64,000 nucleotides of DNA from Dyella flava. Lineage in GTDB: Bacteria; Pseudomonadota; Gammaproteobacteria; Xanthomonadales; Rhodanobacteraceae. Under the pieces are notes generated by a model that made no database searches, was not told the DNA's origin, and saw nothing but the letters and a program-made list of their open reading frames with translations. Shown here piece after piece: positions 27,109 through 36,897 of the stretch; position 1 is the first letter of the stretch; each line of letters starts with the position of its first letter. The DNA is taken from positions 62,001 to 126,000 of the forward strand of contig NZ_JADIKE010000037.1 of assembly GCF_016904955.1 (NCBI RefSeq), read 5' to 3'. A program made the translations under genes and the position numbers.

Positions 27109-28197
27109 TTATTGGTCGTCTTCGACGAACAGCACGCGGCGCGTCATGCCGCAGGTAAGGTCATAGCTGATCGTGCCGGCCTGGGCCGCGACGATTTCCA
27201 CCGGCAGTTCCGATCCCCACAGCACCACGCGATCGCCTACTTTGGCGTGAGGTGCCTCGCGCAGATCCAGCGTGATGAGATCCATCGAGACGCGGCCAAT
27301 CAGCGGCACCCGCTGGCTACCGACCAGCACGGGCGTACCGGCTGCGGCGCTGCGTGGATAGCCATCGCCATAGCCGACAGCAGCCACGCCAACGGGCATG
27401 TCTTCGGGACACTCCCACAGCCCGTTGTAACCGATGCGTTCACCGCGCTTGATCGTATTGATGGCAATCAGGCGAGTGGACAAGGTCATCGCCGAGCGAA
27501 AACCGAAGTCCGCACCGCTTTTGCCTTCCACTACCGAGAGTCCATAAAGCAGGCCACCGGTACGCACCCAATCGCCACGCGCACCCGGCCAACCCAGCAC
27601 GGCCGCAGAATTGGATAGCGAACGCGGTCCCGACAGGCCCAGCGTCGCGCTGCGGAAGCGCTCGATCTGCTCGCGAGTACGCTCGCCATCGAAGACTTCC
27701 GATTCGGCGAAGTGTGTCATCAAGCCGATATCCGGATCGATGCCGGTCATCGTCGACAACTGCGCATGCACGGACGCTGCGCGTTCCGGCGCGAAACCAA
27801 GCCGATGCATGCCGCTGTCGACTTTCAGCCACACGCGCAGACGTCCGCGCGTGGGCGAGGCTTCCGACAGCCAGTGCAGTTGGCTTTCATGATGGATCGC
27901 GGCATCAAGGCCAAGCCGCTGCATCTCGGCTATATCACCGGCCTGATCAGGACCCGACAACACCACGATGCGTTGCCGATGCCCTGCCGCGCGCAAGCGC
28001 AAACCGTCGCCCAGCGAAGCCACGGCAAAGGCATCCGCAGCGCCGTCCAGCGCGCGCGCCACCCGTTCCAGGCCATGCCCATAAGCATCCGCCTTGACCA
28101 CTGCCATGACCTTGGCCGGCGCCGCCAGCTCCCGGATCCGTTCCAGGTTGTGGCGCAGGGCACCCAGATGAATGGTGGCGACAGTCGTACGGCTCAT
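27109..28197 (-). CDS. alr: Alanine racemase
   Basis: A fold-type III PLP enzyme of 361 residues that makes D-alanine for peptidoglycan. The PLP lysine is Lys35 in MAVVKADAYGHG. The catalytic Tyr is in RGERIGYNGLW and the second-domain segment is VGRVSMDLITLD-like (here IGRVSMDLITLD). ATG 28197 was chosen. dnaB lies upstream on the same strand. A DadA-like gene at 40.7 kb and ald at 55.9 kb also act on alanine or D-amino acids but are far away. Confidence 0.95.
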   Translation of the reverse strand: MSRTTVATIHLGALRHNLERIRELAAPAKVMAVVKADAYGHGLERVARALDGAADAFAVASLGDGLRLRAAGHRQRIVVLSGPDQAGDIAEMQRLGLDAAIHHESQLHWLSEASPTRGRLRVWLKVDSGMHRLGFAPERAASVHAQLSTMTGIDPDIGLMTHFAESEVFDGERTREQIERFRSATLGLSGPRSLSNSAAVLGWPGARGDWVRTGGLLYGLSVVEGKSGADFGFRSAMTLSTRLIAINTIKRGERIGYNGLWECPEDMPVGVAAVGYGDGYPRSAAAGTPVLVGSQRVPLIGRVSMDLITLDLREAPHAKVGDRVVLWGSELPVEIVAAQAGTISYDLTCGMTRRVLFVEDDQ

Positions 28198-28322
28198 GAT
28201 TCCTGGCTTGATCGAGAGGACTATCCCGGCATGTGGAAACACACGCCCGCTGCAGCATAGGTTAGCGGCTGACTGGCGGGCGGATCAGGGCAGCGAGATG
28301 GCAAAGTGCAGGCAGCCGCCGC

Positions 28323-29717
28323 TTAGAAATGCCCGGTATAGGTGTCAGGACTATAGTTCTCGAACTTGGTGTAATGACCGAGGAAGGTCAGTTTCACCGT
28401 ATCCGTGGGGCCGTTACGTTGCTTGCCGATGATGATTTCGGCCAGGCCTTTGTCGGGCGATTCCTTGTTGTAGTACTCGTCGCGGTAGATGAACATGATC
28501 ACGTCGGCGTCCTGTTCGATAGCGCCGGATTCGCGCAAGTCGGACATCATCGGACGCTTGTCGGCACGCTGTTCCAGCGAGCGGTTCAACTGTGACAACG
28601 CGATCACCGGTACGTTGAGTTCCTTGGCCAGGCCTTTCAGCGAGCGGGAGATTTCCGAAATTTCCGTAGCGCGGTTTTCCTTGTTGCCAGGCACCTGCAT
28701 CAGCTGCAGGTAGTCGATCACGATCAGGCCCAGGCCGCCGTGCTCACGCGCCAGGCGGCGTGAACGCGAGCGCATCTCCACCGGCGAGAGGCCGGGCGTG
28801 TCGTCAATGAAGATCTTCGCCTCGGACAGCAGCGCGATGGCGTTGGTGACGCGCGGCCAGTCCTCTTCGGCCAGGTCGCCGTTACGCAGGTGCTGCTGGT
28901 GAATGCGGCCTACCGAAGAAATAAGACGGAATGCCAGCTGCGACGCGGACATCTCCATCGAAAAAATCGCTACCGGCTTCTTTGCGCGCAAGGCACAGGC
29001 TTCGGCGATGTTGACCGAGAAAGCCGTCTTGCCCATCGACGGGCGCGCCGCGACGATGATCAGGTCCGACGGTTGCAAGCCAGAAGTGAGGTTGTCCAGA
29101 TCGGTGAAGCCGGTGGAGATGCCGGTGAGCTGCCCGCGGTTCTGGTAGCGCTCATGCAGCAGGCGGAAAGCGTCTTTGACCGCTTCGCGCATCGAAACCG
29201 TATCTTTCTTGCCGCGCGCGCCGGATTCGGCAATGTGGAACACGCGCTGTTCGGCGGTTTCCAGCACCTCTTGCACGCTCTTGCCTTCCGGGCGGTAACC
29301 GTCCTCGGTGATCGCGGTACCGGCATCGATCAGCTGGCGCAACACGGATTTCTCGCGCACGATTTCCGCATAGGCGGCGATGTTCGCCGCGCTTGGCGTG
29401 CTGTTGGCCAGTTCCACCAGGTAACCCGCGCCACCGACCATTTCGGCCAGATCGTTGGCCTCAAACCAATCACCCAGGGTCACCGCATCGCACGGCATGC
29501 CCTTGATGGACAGTTCGGTAATCGCGCGCCAGATCAGCCGGTGGTCCCTGCGATAAAAGTCCTGTTCGCCGAGTTTGTCGGCAACTTTATCCAGTGCATC
29601 GGGTGCGAGCATCAGGCCGCCGAGCACCGCCTGTTCCGCATCAATGGAATGCGGCGGTACTCGCAAAGCTTCGATAGCGCTGTTGTTGCCGGATTTACGT
29701 TCGGGCACGAAGGACAT
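28323..29717 (-). CDS. dnaB: Replicative DNA helicase DnaB
   Basis: The 464-residue hexameric helicase has the N-terminal DnaG-interacting helical domain (PHSIDAEQAVLGGLML), Walker A AARPSMGKTAF, Walker B LIVIDYLQLMQ and the QLNRSLEQRADKRP motif. There is no intein. ATG 29717 is preceded by AGGGA six bases upstream; the ATG at 29723 overlaps this site. It is followed by alr after 125 bases. Confidence 0.97.
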   Translation of the reverse strand: MSFVPERKSGNNSAIEALRVPPHSIDAEQAVLGGLMLAPDALDKVADKLGEQDFYRRDHRLIWRAITELSIKGMPCDAVTLGDWFEANDLAEMVGGAGYLVELANSTPSAANIAAYAEIVREKSVLRQLIDAGTAITEDGYRPEGKSVQEVLETAEQRVFHIAESGARGKKDTVSMREAVKDAFRLLHERYQNRGQLTGISTGFTDLDNLTSGLQPSDLIIVAARPSMGKTAFSVNIAEACALRAKKPVAIFSMEMSASQLAFRLISSVGRIHQQHLRNGDLAEEDWPRVTNAIALLSEAKIFIDDTPGLSPVEMRSRSRRLAREHGGLGLIVIDYLQLMQVPGNKENRATEISEISRSLKGLAKELNVPVIALSQLNRSLEQRADKRPMMSDLRESGAIEQDADVIMFIYRDEYYNKESPDKGLAEIIIGKQRNGPTDTVKLTFLGHYTKFENYSPDTYTGHF

Positions 29718-29860
29718 GGACATTCCCTGTAGCAAGGAAGGTGCACAAAGCCATATAGGCAGGCACAAGCTGCGAGCATACGCGGCGCAGTCTCAGGGGA
29801 CGAGACAATAAGTCTGTGGATATCTTGTGGGATTGTGGGGATAACCCTGGCGCCGCGCCC

Positions 29861-29889
29861 AAAACAAACGGGCGCCTACCGGCGCCCGT
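29861..29889 (-). terminator. Intrinsic terminator after rplI
   Basis: On the minus strand, ACGGGCGCC (29889-29881) and GGCGCCCGT (29876-29868) form a 9-bp stem with a four-base loop, followed by TTGTTTT. It ends the rpsF-rpsR-rplI unit before dnaB. Confidence 0.88.
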
Positions 29890-29918
29890 CTGCATCCATC
29901 ACAAGATGGCGTAGCAGC

Positions 29919-30368
29919 TTACTTCTCGCTGACCACGATCACCTTGATCGAGTTCTGCACGTCGGCATGCAAGCTGATCAGCACGTCGAATTCACCGATG
30001 TGGCGGATCGGGCCTTCGCCCTGGATCACTTCACCCTTGTGGATGTCGTGACCGGCAGCCTGCAGCGCCTCGGCGATCTCGCGCGGCCCCACCGAGCCGT
30101 ACAGCTTGCCTTCGGGGCTGGCATTGGCGGCGATGGTCACCGTCACGTCAGCCAGCTTGGCCTTGCGGGTTTCGGCATCGGTCAACAGCTTGTTGGCCTT
30201 GGCTTCGTATTCGGCGCGGCGAGCTTCGAACGCGGCGAGGTTCTCGGCGTTCACGCGCACAGCCTTGCCCTGCGGCAGCAGGTAGTTGCGGCCGTAGCCT
30301 GGCTTCACCTTGACCTTGTCACCAAGGTTGCCGAGGTTGCGCACTTTCTCAAGAAGGATAAGTTCCAT
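29919..30368 (-). CDS. rplI: 50S ribosomal protein L9
   Basis: The 149-residue product starts [20 protein letters not shown] with the L9 signature [14 protein letters not shown]. The long central helix and C-terminal domain follow. It is in the usual order rpsF-rpsR-rplI, but with a 213-base gap after rpsR that holds a palindromic repeat. Confidence 0.97.
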   Translation of the reverse strand: MELILLEKVRNLGNLGDKVKVKPGYGRNYLLPQGKAVRVNAENLAAFEARRAEYEAKANKLLTDAETRKAKLADVTVTIAANASPEGKLYGSVGPREIAEALQAAGHDIHKGEVIQGEGPIRHIGEFDVLISLHADVQNSIKVIVVSEK

Positions 30369-30440
30369 GGGGTATTCCTCAATTCGTTAGCACCGGTGTG
30401 GCCCGATGCAGCCGTGGACGGTTGTCCGAAATCGTCTTGC

Positions 30441-30571
30441 ACCCTCTGCCTTTGAGGAGAGGGTTGGGCGAGGGGCTCTTCTTGCCTTGATCAGCATCCG
30501 AAACAGGCTTCGAACAATGCCGCAGCAAGATTACCCCTCACCTCGATCCTCTCCCCGCTGGGGAGAGGAGG
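30441..30571. repeat. Palindromic CCTCTCCCC-type repeat element between rpsR and rplI
   Basis: Two hairpins, ACCCTCT/AGAGGGT at 30441-30464 and CCTCTCCCC/GGGGAGAGG at 30548-30568, flank about 80 bases. The left GGTTGGGCGAGGGGCTCTT and the right ATTACCCCTCACCTCGATCC regions are roughly inverted copies. This looks like an intergenic repeat inserted in a ribosomal protein operon. A smaller relative may lie at 11473. Confidence 0.6.
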
Positions 30572-30581
30572 AAAACCGACA

Positions 30582-30812
30582 TCAAACGTCGTGGTTGTCG
30601 GTGTACGGCAGCAGCGCCAGGAAACGGGCGCGCTTGATGGCCGTGGCCAGCTGGCGCTGGTAACGAGCCTTGGTGCCGGTGATGCGGCTGGGAACGATCT
30701 TGCCGTTCTCAGTGATGTACTGGCGCAGCGTGTTGAGATCCTTGTAGTCGATCTCTTTGACGTTTTCGGCCGTGAAGCGGCAGAACTTGCGGCGGCGGAA
30801 GAACTTGGACAT
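30582..30812 (-). CDS. rpsR: 30S ribosomal protein S18
   Basis: The 76-residue protein has the S18 signature [20 protein letters not shown] and [20 protein letters not shown]. It follows rpsF by 16 bases. Confidence 0.97.
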   Translation of the reverse strand: MSKFFRRRKFCRFTAENVKEIDYKDLNTLRQYITENGKIVPSRITGTKARYQRQLATAIKRARFLALLPYTDNHDV

Positions 30813-30828
30813 GGGTCTGGGCTCCTAA

Positions 30829-31257
30829 TCAGTCTTCGAGGTCGGCATCGTCGCTATCGGCGCGACCCACGCGGCGGTCATCGCCTTCGGCGTCGTCGTC
30901 ACGGCGGCGGGAAGACTTGGCGTCGTCCTTTTCCTTGCTCTTCAGGATGAAGGACTGCTCGGTGTCGGCCTCGTCGCGCTTGATCACCAGATGACGCAGC
31001 ACGGCGTCGTTGAAGCGGAAGCCCGACTCCAGTTCGTTCAGCACGCTCTGGCTCACTTCGATGTTGAGCAGAACGTAATGCGCCTTGGCCAGGTTCACGA
31101 TCGGGTAAGCCAGCTGGCGGCGGCCCCAATCTTCCAGGCGGTGGATCTTGCCGCCATCGGCGGTGATCAGCGCCTTGTAGCGCTCGATCATGGCCGGAAC
31201 CTGTTCACTCTGGTCAGGGTGGACCAGAAACACTACTTCGTAATGACGCAAGGTCAT
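30829..31257 (-). CDS. rpsF: 30S ribosomal protein S6 with charged C-terminal tail
   Basis: The product is 142 residues. About 1-95 are the S6 fold ([31 protein letters not shown]). The remaining 45 or so are a charged Lys/Arg/Asp/Glu tail ending DSDDADLED. In E. coli the S6 tail receives extra glutamates from RimK; the acidic end here would fit such a site, but no rimK is in the window. It is first in the rpsF-rpsR-rplI unit. Confidence 0.96.
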   Translation of the reverse strand: MTLRHYEVVFLVHPDQSEQVPAMIERYKALITADGGKIHRLEDWGRRQLAYPIVNLAKAHYVLLNIEVSQSVLNELESGFRFNDAVLRHLVIKRDEADTEQSFILKSKEKDDAKSSRRRDDDAEGDDRRVGRADSDDADLED

Positions 31258-31462
31258 CGGTAAAACTCCTTATGGATGTGGCCCTTACGAGCCAGGCAGC
31301 CTCCTGCCGATGCAGTGAGGCAAGGGACCGTCCCGCGCCTGTTTGGCGGAGACAGAAGCGGAATTGTAAGCGGGATGAGCCAGTCGGTGCAAGTAGCTGA
31401 ATTGGCTCAGTTATGGGGCGCGTCAAGGACGCAGGCACGCCAGCCCGACTGATCGCCAGATG

Positions 31463-31789
31463 TCAGCCAACGGTGAAGCTTTCACCGCAGCCACATTCCC
31501 CCGTCGCGTTCGGGTTGTGGAACACGAAGCTGGCATTGAGCCCCTGACGCTGGAAATCGATGACGGTCCCATCCACCAGCGGCAGGCTGTTGACGTCCAC
31601 GATCACCGGGACGCCATCGATCTGGAAAGTCTGGTCGTCGGCGCTCGCCGTATCGGCCAGATCCACCACGTATGCGAAACCCGAGCAGCCCGTGCGCTTG
31701 ACGCCGAAGCGGACTCCGGCAGCAGCAGGCGACTGCGCGAGGAACTGGCGCATGCGTTGATTGGCAGAGGGGGTAATCGAAATAGTCAT
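31463..31789 (-). CDS. A-type iron-sulfur carrier protein (IscA/ErpA family)
   Basis: The 108-residue protein carries Fe-S clusters from the assembly scaffold to targets. The three cluster cysteines are in [11 protein letters not shown] and GECGCGESF. The sequence is closer to IscA than to ErpA (SGFAYVVD and CGCGESF), but the subfamily cannot be fixed by eye. It stands alone and divergent from asnS. Confidence 0.9.
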   Translation of the reverse strand: MTISITPSANQRMRQFLAQSPAAAGVRFGVKRTGCSGFAYVVDLADTASADDQTFQIDGVPVIVDVNSLPLVDGTVIDFQRQGLNASFVFHNPNATGECGCGESFTVG

Positions 31790-31936
31790 AACGACAAGGG
31801 TTCTAAATTCAGCCGGCGCTTAAGTTGGCGCTTTTGGTACGGATGGCATGTCGCAGTGCAGCCAAGGCCTACATTATCATGCCCGCTTGCCTTCACGCCC
31901 TTAACAAATGGGCGCAATCCTCAGGAGTTTCAATCC

Positions 31937-33337
31937 ATGACGGTGGTCAGCGTCAAACAGGCCCTTTCCGGCAACATCGAAGCCGGTAGCACGGTAACGG
32001 TACGCGGCTGGGTACGCACCCGGCGTGACTCCAAGGCTGGCCTGTCGTTCGTGAATATCAGCGATGGTTCCTGCTTCGATCCGATCCAGGCCGTAGTGCC
32101 CTCCACCGTGGGCAATTACGAGAGCGAGGTGAAGCACCTCACCGCCGGCGCGGGCGTGATCGTCACCGGCACCCTGGTGCCCTCGCAGGGCAAGGGGCAG
32201 GCGTTCGAACTCCAGGCAGAGAGCGTTGTCGTTACCGGGATGGTCGACGATCCGGAAACCTACCCCATCCAGCCCAAGCAACACTCGATGGAATTCCTGC
32301 GCGAGGTGGCCCATCTGCGTCCGCGCACCAACCTGTTCGGCGCGGTGACACGCGTGCGTCACACGATGATGACGGCCATTCACCGCCATCTCACCGAACA
32401 GGGCTTCTTCTGGATCAACACGCCCATCATTACCGCGTCGGATGCCGAGGGCGCGGGCGACATGTTCCGCCTCTCCACGCTGGATCTGGCCAACCTGCCG
32501 CGCGATGACAAGGGCAAGATCGATTTTCGCAAAGATTTCTTTGGCCGCGAAGCGTTTCTCACCGTGTCCGGGCAGCTCAACGTCGAGGCGTATGCGCTGG
32601 CGATGAGCAAGGTCTACACCTTCGGCCCAACCTTCCGCGCCGAAAACTCCAACACGCCGCGCCACCTGGCTGAGTTCTGGATGGTGGAGCCGGAGATCGC
32701 GTTCGCCGATCTCAACGATAACGCCGACTGTGCCGAGGCATTCCTCAAGGCGATCTTCAAGGCCGTGCTGGAAGAGCGCGCGGACGACATGGCGTTCTTC
32801 GCCGAGCGTGTGCTGCCTGACGCCATCGAGCGTCTGGAGAAGTTCATCGCCCAGCCGTTCGAGCGCATCGATTACACCGATGCCATCGAGATCCTCAAGA
32901 AATCCGGCCACCACTTCGAGTTCCCGGTCGCCTGGGGCGTTGACCTGCAAACCGAGCACGAACGCTACCTGGCCGAAAAGCACATCGGCCGCCCGGTGGT
33001 GGTGATGAACTACCCCGAACAGATCAAGGCGTTCTACATGCGTCTCAACGACGACGGCAAAACCGTTGCGGCGATGGACGTGCTGGCACCCGGCATCGGT
33101 GAAATCATCGGCGGCTCCCAGCGCGAGGAGCGCCTGGATTACCTCGACCGCCGCATGGCCCAGTTTGGTCTCGATACTGCCACCTACGGTTGGTACCGTG
33201 ACCTGCGCCGCTACGGCACCGTGCCCCACGCTGGCTTCGGCCTCGGCTTCGAACGCCTGCTGGTGTACGTCTGCGGATTGCAGAACATCCGCGATGCCAT
33301 CCCTTACCCCCGCGCGGCCGGGAGTGCCGAATTCTGA
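31937..33337 (+). CDS. asnS: Asparaginyl-tRNA synthetase
   Basis: A class II synthetase of 466 residues. The N-terminal OB fold ([20 protein letters not shown]) is followed by the catalytic core with motif 2 [17 protein letters not shown] and motif 3 [15 protein letters not shown]. The Asn-type identity is supported by the start and by [18 protein letters not shown] 31937 has AGGAG upstream. Confidence 0.96.
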   Translation: MTVVSVKQALSGNIEAGSTVTVRGWVRTRRDSKAGLSFVNISDGSCFDPIQAVVPSTVGNYESEVKHLTAGAGVIVTGTLVPSQGKGQAFELQAESVVVTGMVDDPETYPIQPKQHSMEFLREVAHLRPRTNLFGAVTRVRHTMMTAIHRHLTEQGFFWINTPIITASDAEGAGDMFRLSTLDLANLPRDDKGKIDFRKDFFGREAFLTVSGQLNVEAYALAMSKVYTFGPTFRAENSNTPRHLAEFWMVEPEIAFADLNDNADCAEAFLKAIFKAVLEERADDMAFFAERVLPDAIERLEKFIAQPFERIDYTDAIEILKKSGHHFEFPVAWGVDLQTEHERYLAEKHIGRPVVVMNYPEQIKAFYMRLNDDGKTVAAMDVLAPGIGEIIGGSQREERLDYLDRRMAQFGLDTATYGWYRDLRRYGTVPHAGFGLGFERLLVYVCGLQNIRDAIPYPRAAGSAEF

Positions 33338-33349
33338 TCCATACCGCCT

Positions 33350-34153
33350 ATGCGTTCTATGCGTTTTCGACTGCTACTCACCCTCGCTGTGACCCTGCTG
33401 CTTGCCGCCTGCCATAGCGTCAAGCTGCCTGCGCTGCCCAACATCCTGCCGCAAGGTACGCCGACCAAGTCACTGGCTGATGCCAAGAAAGAGCTTGAAC
33501 AGGCCACACCCTGCTGCACGAGCTTTGCCGACTTCTCGTTCCAGAATCAGCTGCCGTGGACACCTCAGCAATTCGTGCTGGGCAACGGCACTCCGGTAGC
33601 GGCCATCAACGGCGTGCATAGCTATTTCCTGAGCTTCAAGCTGCCGGCCGACGCCAAGCTGCCTTACAAGATTGGGCTGAAATCGGAGCTCAGTGGTCGC
33701 TCGGCTGGCAACAACAGCTATCTGTTCGCGCCAACAGTGGCGGTGCTCAACGATGCGTTCCAGCCGATCGACACGCAAGACGTGAAGCTGTGCGAATACA
33801 TGGGCTGGAGCAGTAGCGACAGTGGTGCATTCGGCAGCGTTGCAATCGCCGACAAGCAGGCGCGTTACGTGGTGGTATACAGTTCCGGCAAGCAGCAGTC
33901 GGACAATACGTACTGGGAGCAATCGGCCAGCACCTTCTCCACCACCAGCACCACTACGCCGGCGGCGGTGACCATGGGCGGCAGCTACAAGATCCAGCAC
34001 GGGCCGGACGGCACGGTCTGGGTCGGCATGATGAACAAGTCGTATGCTGAAGCCGTGAACAAGGCTGTGTGCGGCAAGGCCCCACAAGGCGATGGCGTGC
34101 TGCATAGCCTGCGCGACGACATCCCTGCCCATTTGAGCTGGAGCAGTCTTTGA
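33350..34153 (+). CDS. MalM-like lipoprotein
   Basis: The 267-residue protein has a lipoprotein signal with lipobox LLAAC (near residue 21), so it is predicted to be anchored in the envelope. The mature part has CCTSFADFSFQ, then KIGLKSELSG and YLFAPTVAVLNDAFQP, resembling the MalM (maltose operon periplasmic protein) family. No maltose genes are near, and MalM itself has no clear function. It lies 12 bases after asnS and overlaps the next small membrane protein by 4 bases. Confidence 0.75.
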   Translation: MRSMRFRLLLTLAVTLLLAACHSVKLPALPNILPQGTPTKSLADAKKELEQATPCCTSFADFSFQNQLPWTPQQFVLGNGTPVAAINGVHSYFLSFKLPADAKLPYKIGLKSELSGRSAGNNSYLFAPTVAVLNDAFQPIDTQDVKLCEYMGWSSSDSGAFGSVAIADKQARYVVVYSSGKQQSDNTYWEQSASTFSTTSTTTPAAVTMGGSYKIQHGPDGTVWVGMMNKSYAEAVNKAVCGKAPQGDGVLHSLRDDIPAHLSWSSL

Positions 34154-34479
34154 TTCCGTTTGTGGTCTATTTTGGGTTGCTGCTGATCGGCCTGGCCTGT
34201 TTCATCACGCATGCCGTCTTGCCGTTTCGCATTGCCAAGCATTTGCGTGAGGATTACCCCCATCACTGGAAAGTGATCGTGGACACCGGTGCCGGCGCCC
34301 AGGCTGCCCACGGGCCGCAACTGTGGTTGCGCATGCAGCACGTGCTGCGCTCACCGGCCATCGCCGCTATCGGTGATGTTTCGATCACGCGCCTGTGGCG
34401 CACCTGGCGCTACAGCCAATGGCTGGCCTGGGGTTGCTGGATCGCCGCGCTGGCGGTGCAGTGGCACAGCCGCAGCTAA
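34150..34479 (+). CDS. Small membrane protein with two predicted membrane segments (TTG start)
   Basis: The 109-residue product has hydrophobic segments at about 4-25 and 90-105, and a basic/His/Trp-rich middle (AKHLREDYPHHWKVIVDTG, RMQHVLRSPAI). The start is TTG at 34150, overlapping the stop of the MalM-like gene as TTGA. Size and layout recall UspB (universal stress protein B), but no firm sequence match is visible. Function unknown. Confidence 0.65.
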   Translation: MIPFVVYFGLLLIGLACFITHAVLPFRIAKHLREDYPHHWKVIVDTGAGAQAAHGPQLWLRMQHVLRSPAIAAIGDVSITRLWRTWRYSQWLAWGCWIAALAVQWHSRS

Positions 34480-34499
34480 CCAAACGCCAAGGAGACTGC

Positions 34500-35291
34500 A
34501 TGGATTTGAACCTGAAAGGTCGTCACGCACTGGTGTGTGGCGCATCACAAGGTATCGGCCGTGCCACAGCGATCGAGCTGGCCGAACTGGGGGCCGATGT
34601 CACCCTGCTGGCTCGCTCGGCCGATCAGCTTAAAGCTGTTGCCGACAGCCTGTCGCGTAAACATCTCACGCAGCGCCATGACTGGCGCAGCGTCGACATG
34701 CAGGACACCGCCAGCCTGCAAAGCACGGCGGCGGACATCGTCGCGGCGCATCCGATACATATCCTGATCAACAACACGGCAGGGCCACCCGGTGGTCCTG
34801 CGCATAGCGCGGAACCGGCTGCCTTCGAAAACACCTTCCGCCAACACCTGATTGCCGGACAGGTGCTGCTGCAAACGGTGCTGCCCGGCATGCGCAGCAG
34901 CGGTTACGGGCGACTGGTCAACGTGATTTCCACCTCGGTGAAAGAGCCGATCCCGGGCCTGGGTGTTTCCAACACCATCCGTGCCGCTGTCGCCTCCTGG
35001 GCGAAAACGCTTTCGGGCGAACTGGCGGCCGATGGCATCACCGTCAACAACGTCCTGCCCGGCTACACGCGCACGGCCCGACTGGATGGCCTGCTCGCCG
35101 CGAATTCGCAAAAGAGCGGGCGCAGCGAAGATGAATTGGCGAAGGAAATGCTCGCTGCCGTGCCTGCACGCCGTTTTGGCGAGCCGGGTGAAGTGGCGGC
35201 GGTGATCGCCTTTCTTTGCACGCCAGCGGCGGCCTACGTCAACGGCGTGAGCATTGCAGTGGATGGCGGGCGGACCAAGGCATTGAGTTGA
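34500..35291 (+). CDS. Short-chain dehydrogenase/reductase
   Basis: The 263-residue SDR has the cofactor motif CGASQGIGRA and the NNTAG motif. The Ser of the catalytic set is in VNVISTSVKEP, but the usual YxxxK reads around SNTIRAAVASWAKTL, where the Tyr is absent, as in the SDR subgroup with altered active sites. GGRTK closes the protein. It is preceded by GGAG and lies at the head of the ALDH-carbonic anhydrase-RidA group, with a 144-base gap. Substrate unknown; a link to aminomuconate metabolism is inferred from context only. Confidence 0.85.
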   Translation: MDLNLKGRHALVCGASQGIGRATAIELAELGADVTLLARSADQLKAVADSLSRKHLTQRHDWRSVDMQDTASLQSTAADIVAAHPIHILINNTAGPPGGPAHSAEPAAFENTFRQHLIAGQVLLQTVLPGMRSSGYGRLVNVISTSVKEPIPGLGVSNTIRAAVASWAKTLSGELAADGITVNNVLPGYTRTARLDGLLAANSQKSGRSEDELAKEMLAAVPARRFGEPGEVAAVIAFLCTPAAAYVNGVSIAVDGGRTKALS

Positions 35292-35435
35292 CGCTCGTTG
35301 CGAGCGCGGCGAGTTGCCTCGTTGCTCCATATGCGGCCTGAGCAAGCCCCATCTGCAAGGTGAGTGGGGTTTATCACATCACACATACGGCCGCGCCCGG
35401 TGCATTCCTGGCGCGCAGGCTCTAAGCTTCCAATG

Positions 35436-36887
35436 ATGCCAAGCACACGCCTCGCCAATCTCATTGACGGTCGCCTGCAGGCGCCCGTGGACAATCGCTG
35501 GCTCGATATTCACGAGCCAGCCACCGGCGTGGTGTTTGCGCATTGCCCTGATTCCACTGCCGCAGACGTCGATGCAGCGGTGAAGTCGGCGCAAAAGGCT
35601 GCCCCCGGCTGGGCATCCATGCCATCGGAAGAACGCGCCCGGCTGATCAACCGCCTGGCCGATCTGGTCGAAGCGCGGCTAGAGGAATTCGCCGCACTGG
35701 AGTCACGCGACAGCGGCAAGCCGGTCGCACTCGCCCGCCGCCTGGACATACCGCGCGCCGTTTCCAACCTGCGTTTTTTTGCTGCGGCGATCATCGCCTG
35801 GGACAGCGAGTCGCACGCCATGGAAAGCGGCGCGATCAATTACACCTTGCGTCGCCCGCTCGGCGTGGTTGGCTGTATCAGTCCCTGGAACCTGCCGCTG
35901 TATCTGTTTACCTGGAAAATCGCGCCGGCCCTGGCGAGCGGCAACACCGTGGTTGCCAAGCCTTCCGAGATCACGCCCTGCACTGCTGCGCTGCTCGGCG
36001 AGTTAAGTATCGAAGCCGGCTTTCCCCCCGGCGTGCTGAACATCGTGCAAGGTCGCGGCCCGACCACTGGCCAGGCCATCGTCGAACATCCTGCGATCAA
36101 GGCCGTATCGTTCACCGGTAGCACGCGCACGGGCGCCAGCATCGCAGCGACCGCTGCGCCCCAATTCAAAAAGGTATCGCTGGAATTGGGCGGCAAAAAC
36201 CCCGCCATCGTTTTTGCCGACGCCGATCTTTCCGATCAGAACCTCGACACCATCGTGCGCTCTGGTTTCGCCAATCAGGGCGAGATCTGCCTGTGCGGCT
36301 CGCGCTTGCTGGTGCAGCGCTCGATCTATGACAGCTTCCGCGAACGCTATCTCGCACGTGTAAAGGCGCTGCGTGTAGGCGATCCCGAGGAAGCCTCCAG
36401 CGATCTTGGTGCATTGGTCTCCCGCGAACATTTCGACAAGGTGATGGGCTGCATCGCGCAGGCACGCGACGAAGGTGGCCAGATTCTCATCGGCGGCCAT
36501 GCCCTGTCGCCGACCGGACGCTGCGCAGAAGGATGGTTTATCGCGCCGACCGTCATCGACGGGCTGCCGAATGAAACGGCCACCAACCAGCAGGAAATTT
36601 TCGGCCCGGTCGTCACCCTGATTCCGTTTGAAGACGAAGCCGACGCAGTCGCCATCGCCAACGGCACCGGCTACGGCCTTGCCGCTTCGCTGTGGACCAC
36701 CGATCTGTCGCGTGCACACCGCATGGGCGCACAGCTGGATTTCGGCATCGTGTGGATCAACTGCTGGCTGCTGCGCGACCTGCGCACACCCTTCGGTGGG
36801 ACCAAGCAATCCGGTGTCGGTCGCGAAGGTGGCGCTGAAGCACTGCGCTTCTTCACCGAGCCGCGCAATATCTGTATTCGCTATTGA
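35436..36887 (+). CDS. Aldehyde dehydrogenase, 2-hydroxy/2-aminomuconate semialdehyde dehydrogenase type
   Basis: The 483-residue NAD-dependent ALDH shows ISPWNLPLYLFTWKIAPALA, AKPSEITP, FTGSTRTG, the catalytic Glu in VSLELGGKNP and the catalytic Cys in ANQGEICLCGSR. It ends FGGTKQSGVGREGG. The WNLPLYL and NQGEICLCGSR forms are typical of hydroxymuconic or aminomuconic semialdehyde dehydrogenases. The downstream RidA protein of aminomuconate-deaminase length supports a role in the lower kynurenine/aminomuconate route. The start is ATG 35436 or 35433; neither has a clear ribosome site. Confidence 0.88.
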   Translation: MPSTRLANLIDGRLQAPVDNRWLDIHEPATGVVFAHCPDSTAADVDAAVKSAQKAAPGWASMPSEERARLINRLADLVEARLEEFAALESRDSGKPVALARRLDIPRAVSNLRFFAAAIIAWDSESHAMESGAINYTLRRPLGVVGCISPWNLPLYLFTWKIAPALASGNTVVAKPSEITPCTAALLGELSIEAGFPPGVLNIVQGRGPTTGQAIVEHPAIKAVSFTGSTRTGASIAATAAPQFKKVSLELGGKNPAIVFADADLSDQNLDTIVRSGFANQGEICLCGSRLLVQRSIYDSFRERYLARVKALRVGDPEEASSDLGALVSREHFDKVMGCIAQARDEGGQILIGGHALSPTGRCAEGWFIAPTVIDGLPNETATNQQEIFGPVVTLIPFEDEADAVAIANGTGYGLAASLWTTDLSRAHRMGAQLDFGIVWINCWLLRDLRTPFGGTKQSGVGREGGAEALRFFTEPRNICIRY

Positions 36888-36897
36888 GGAAAACGCC

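Noticed and set aside
31901..33229. Long minus-strand frame (442 codons) opposite asnS
   Set aside because: It is the antisense shadow of a certain synthetase gene in high-GC DNA; its product has no recognisable motif and a biased composition.
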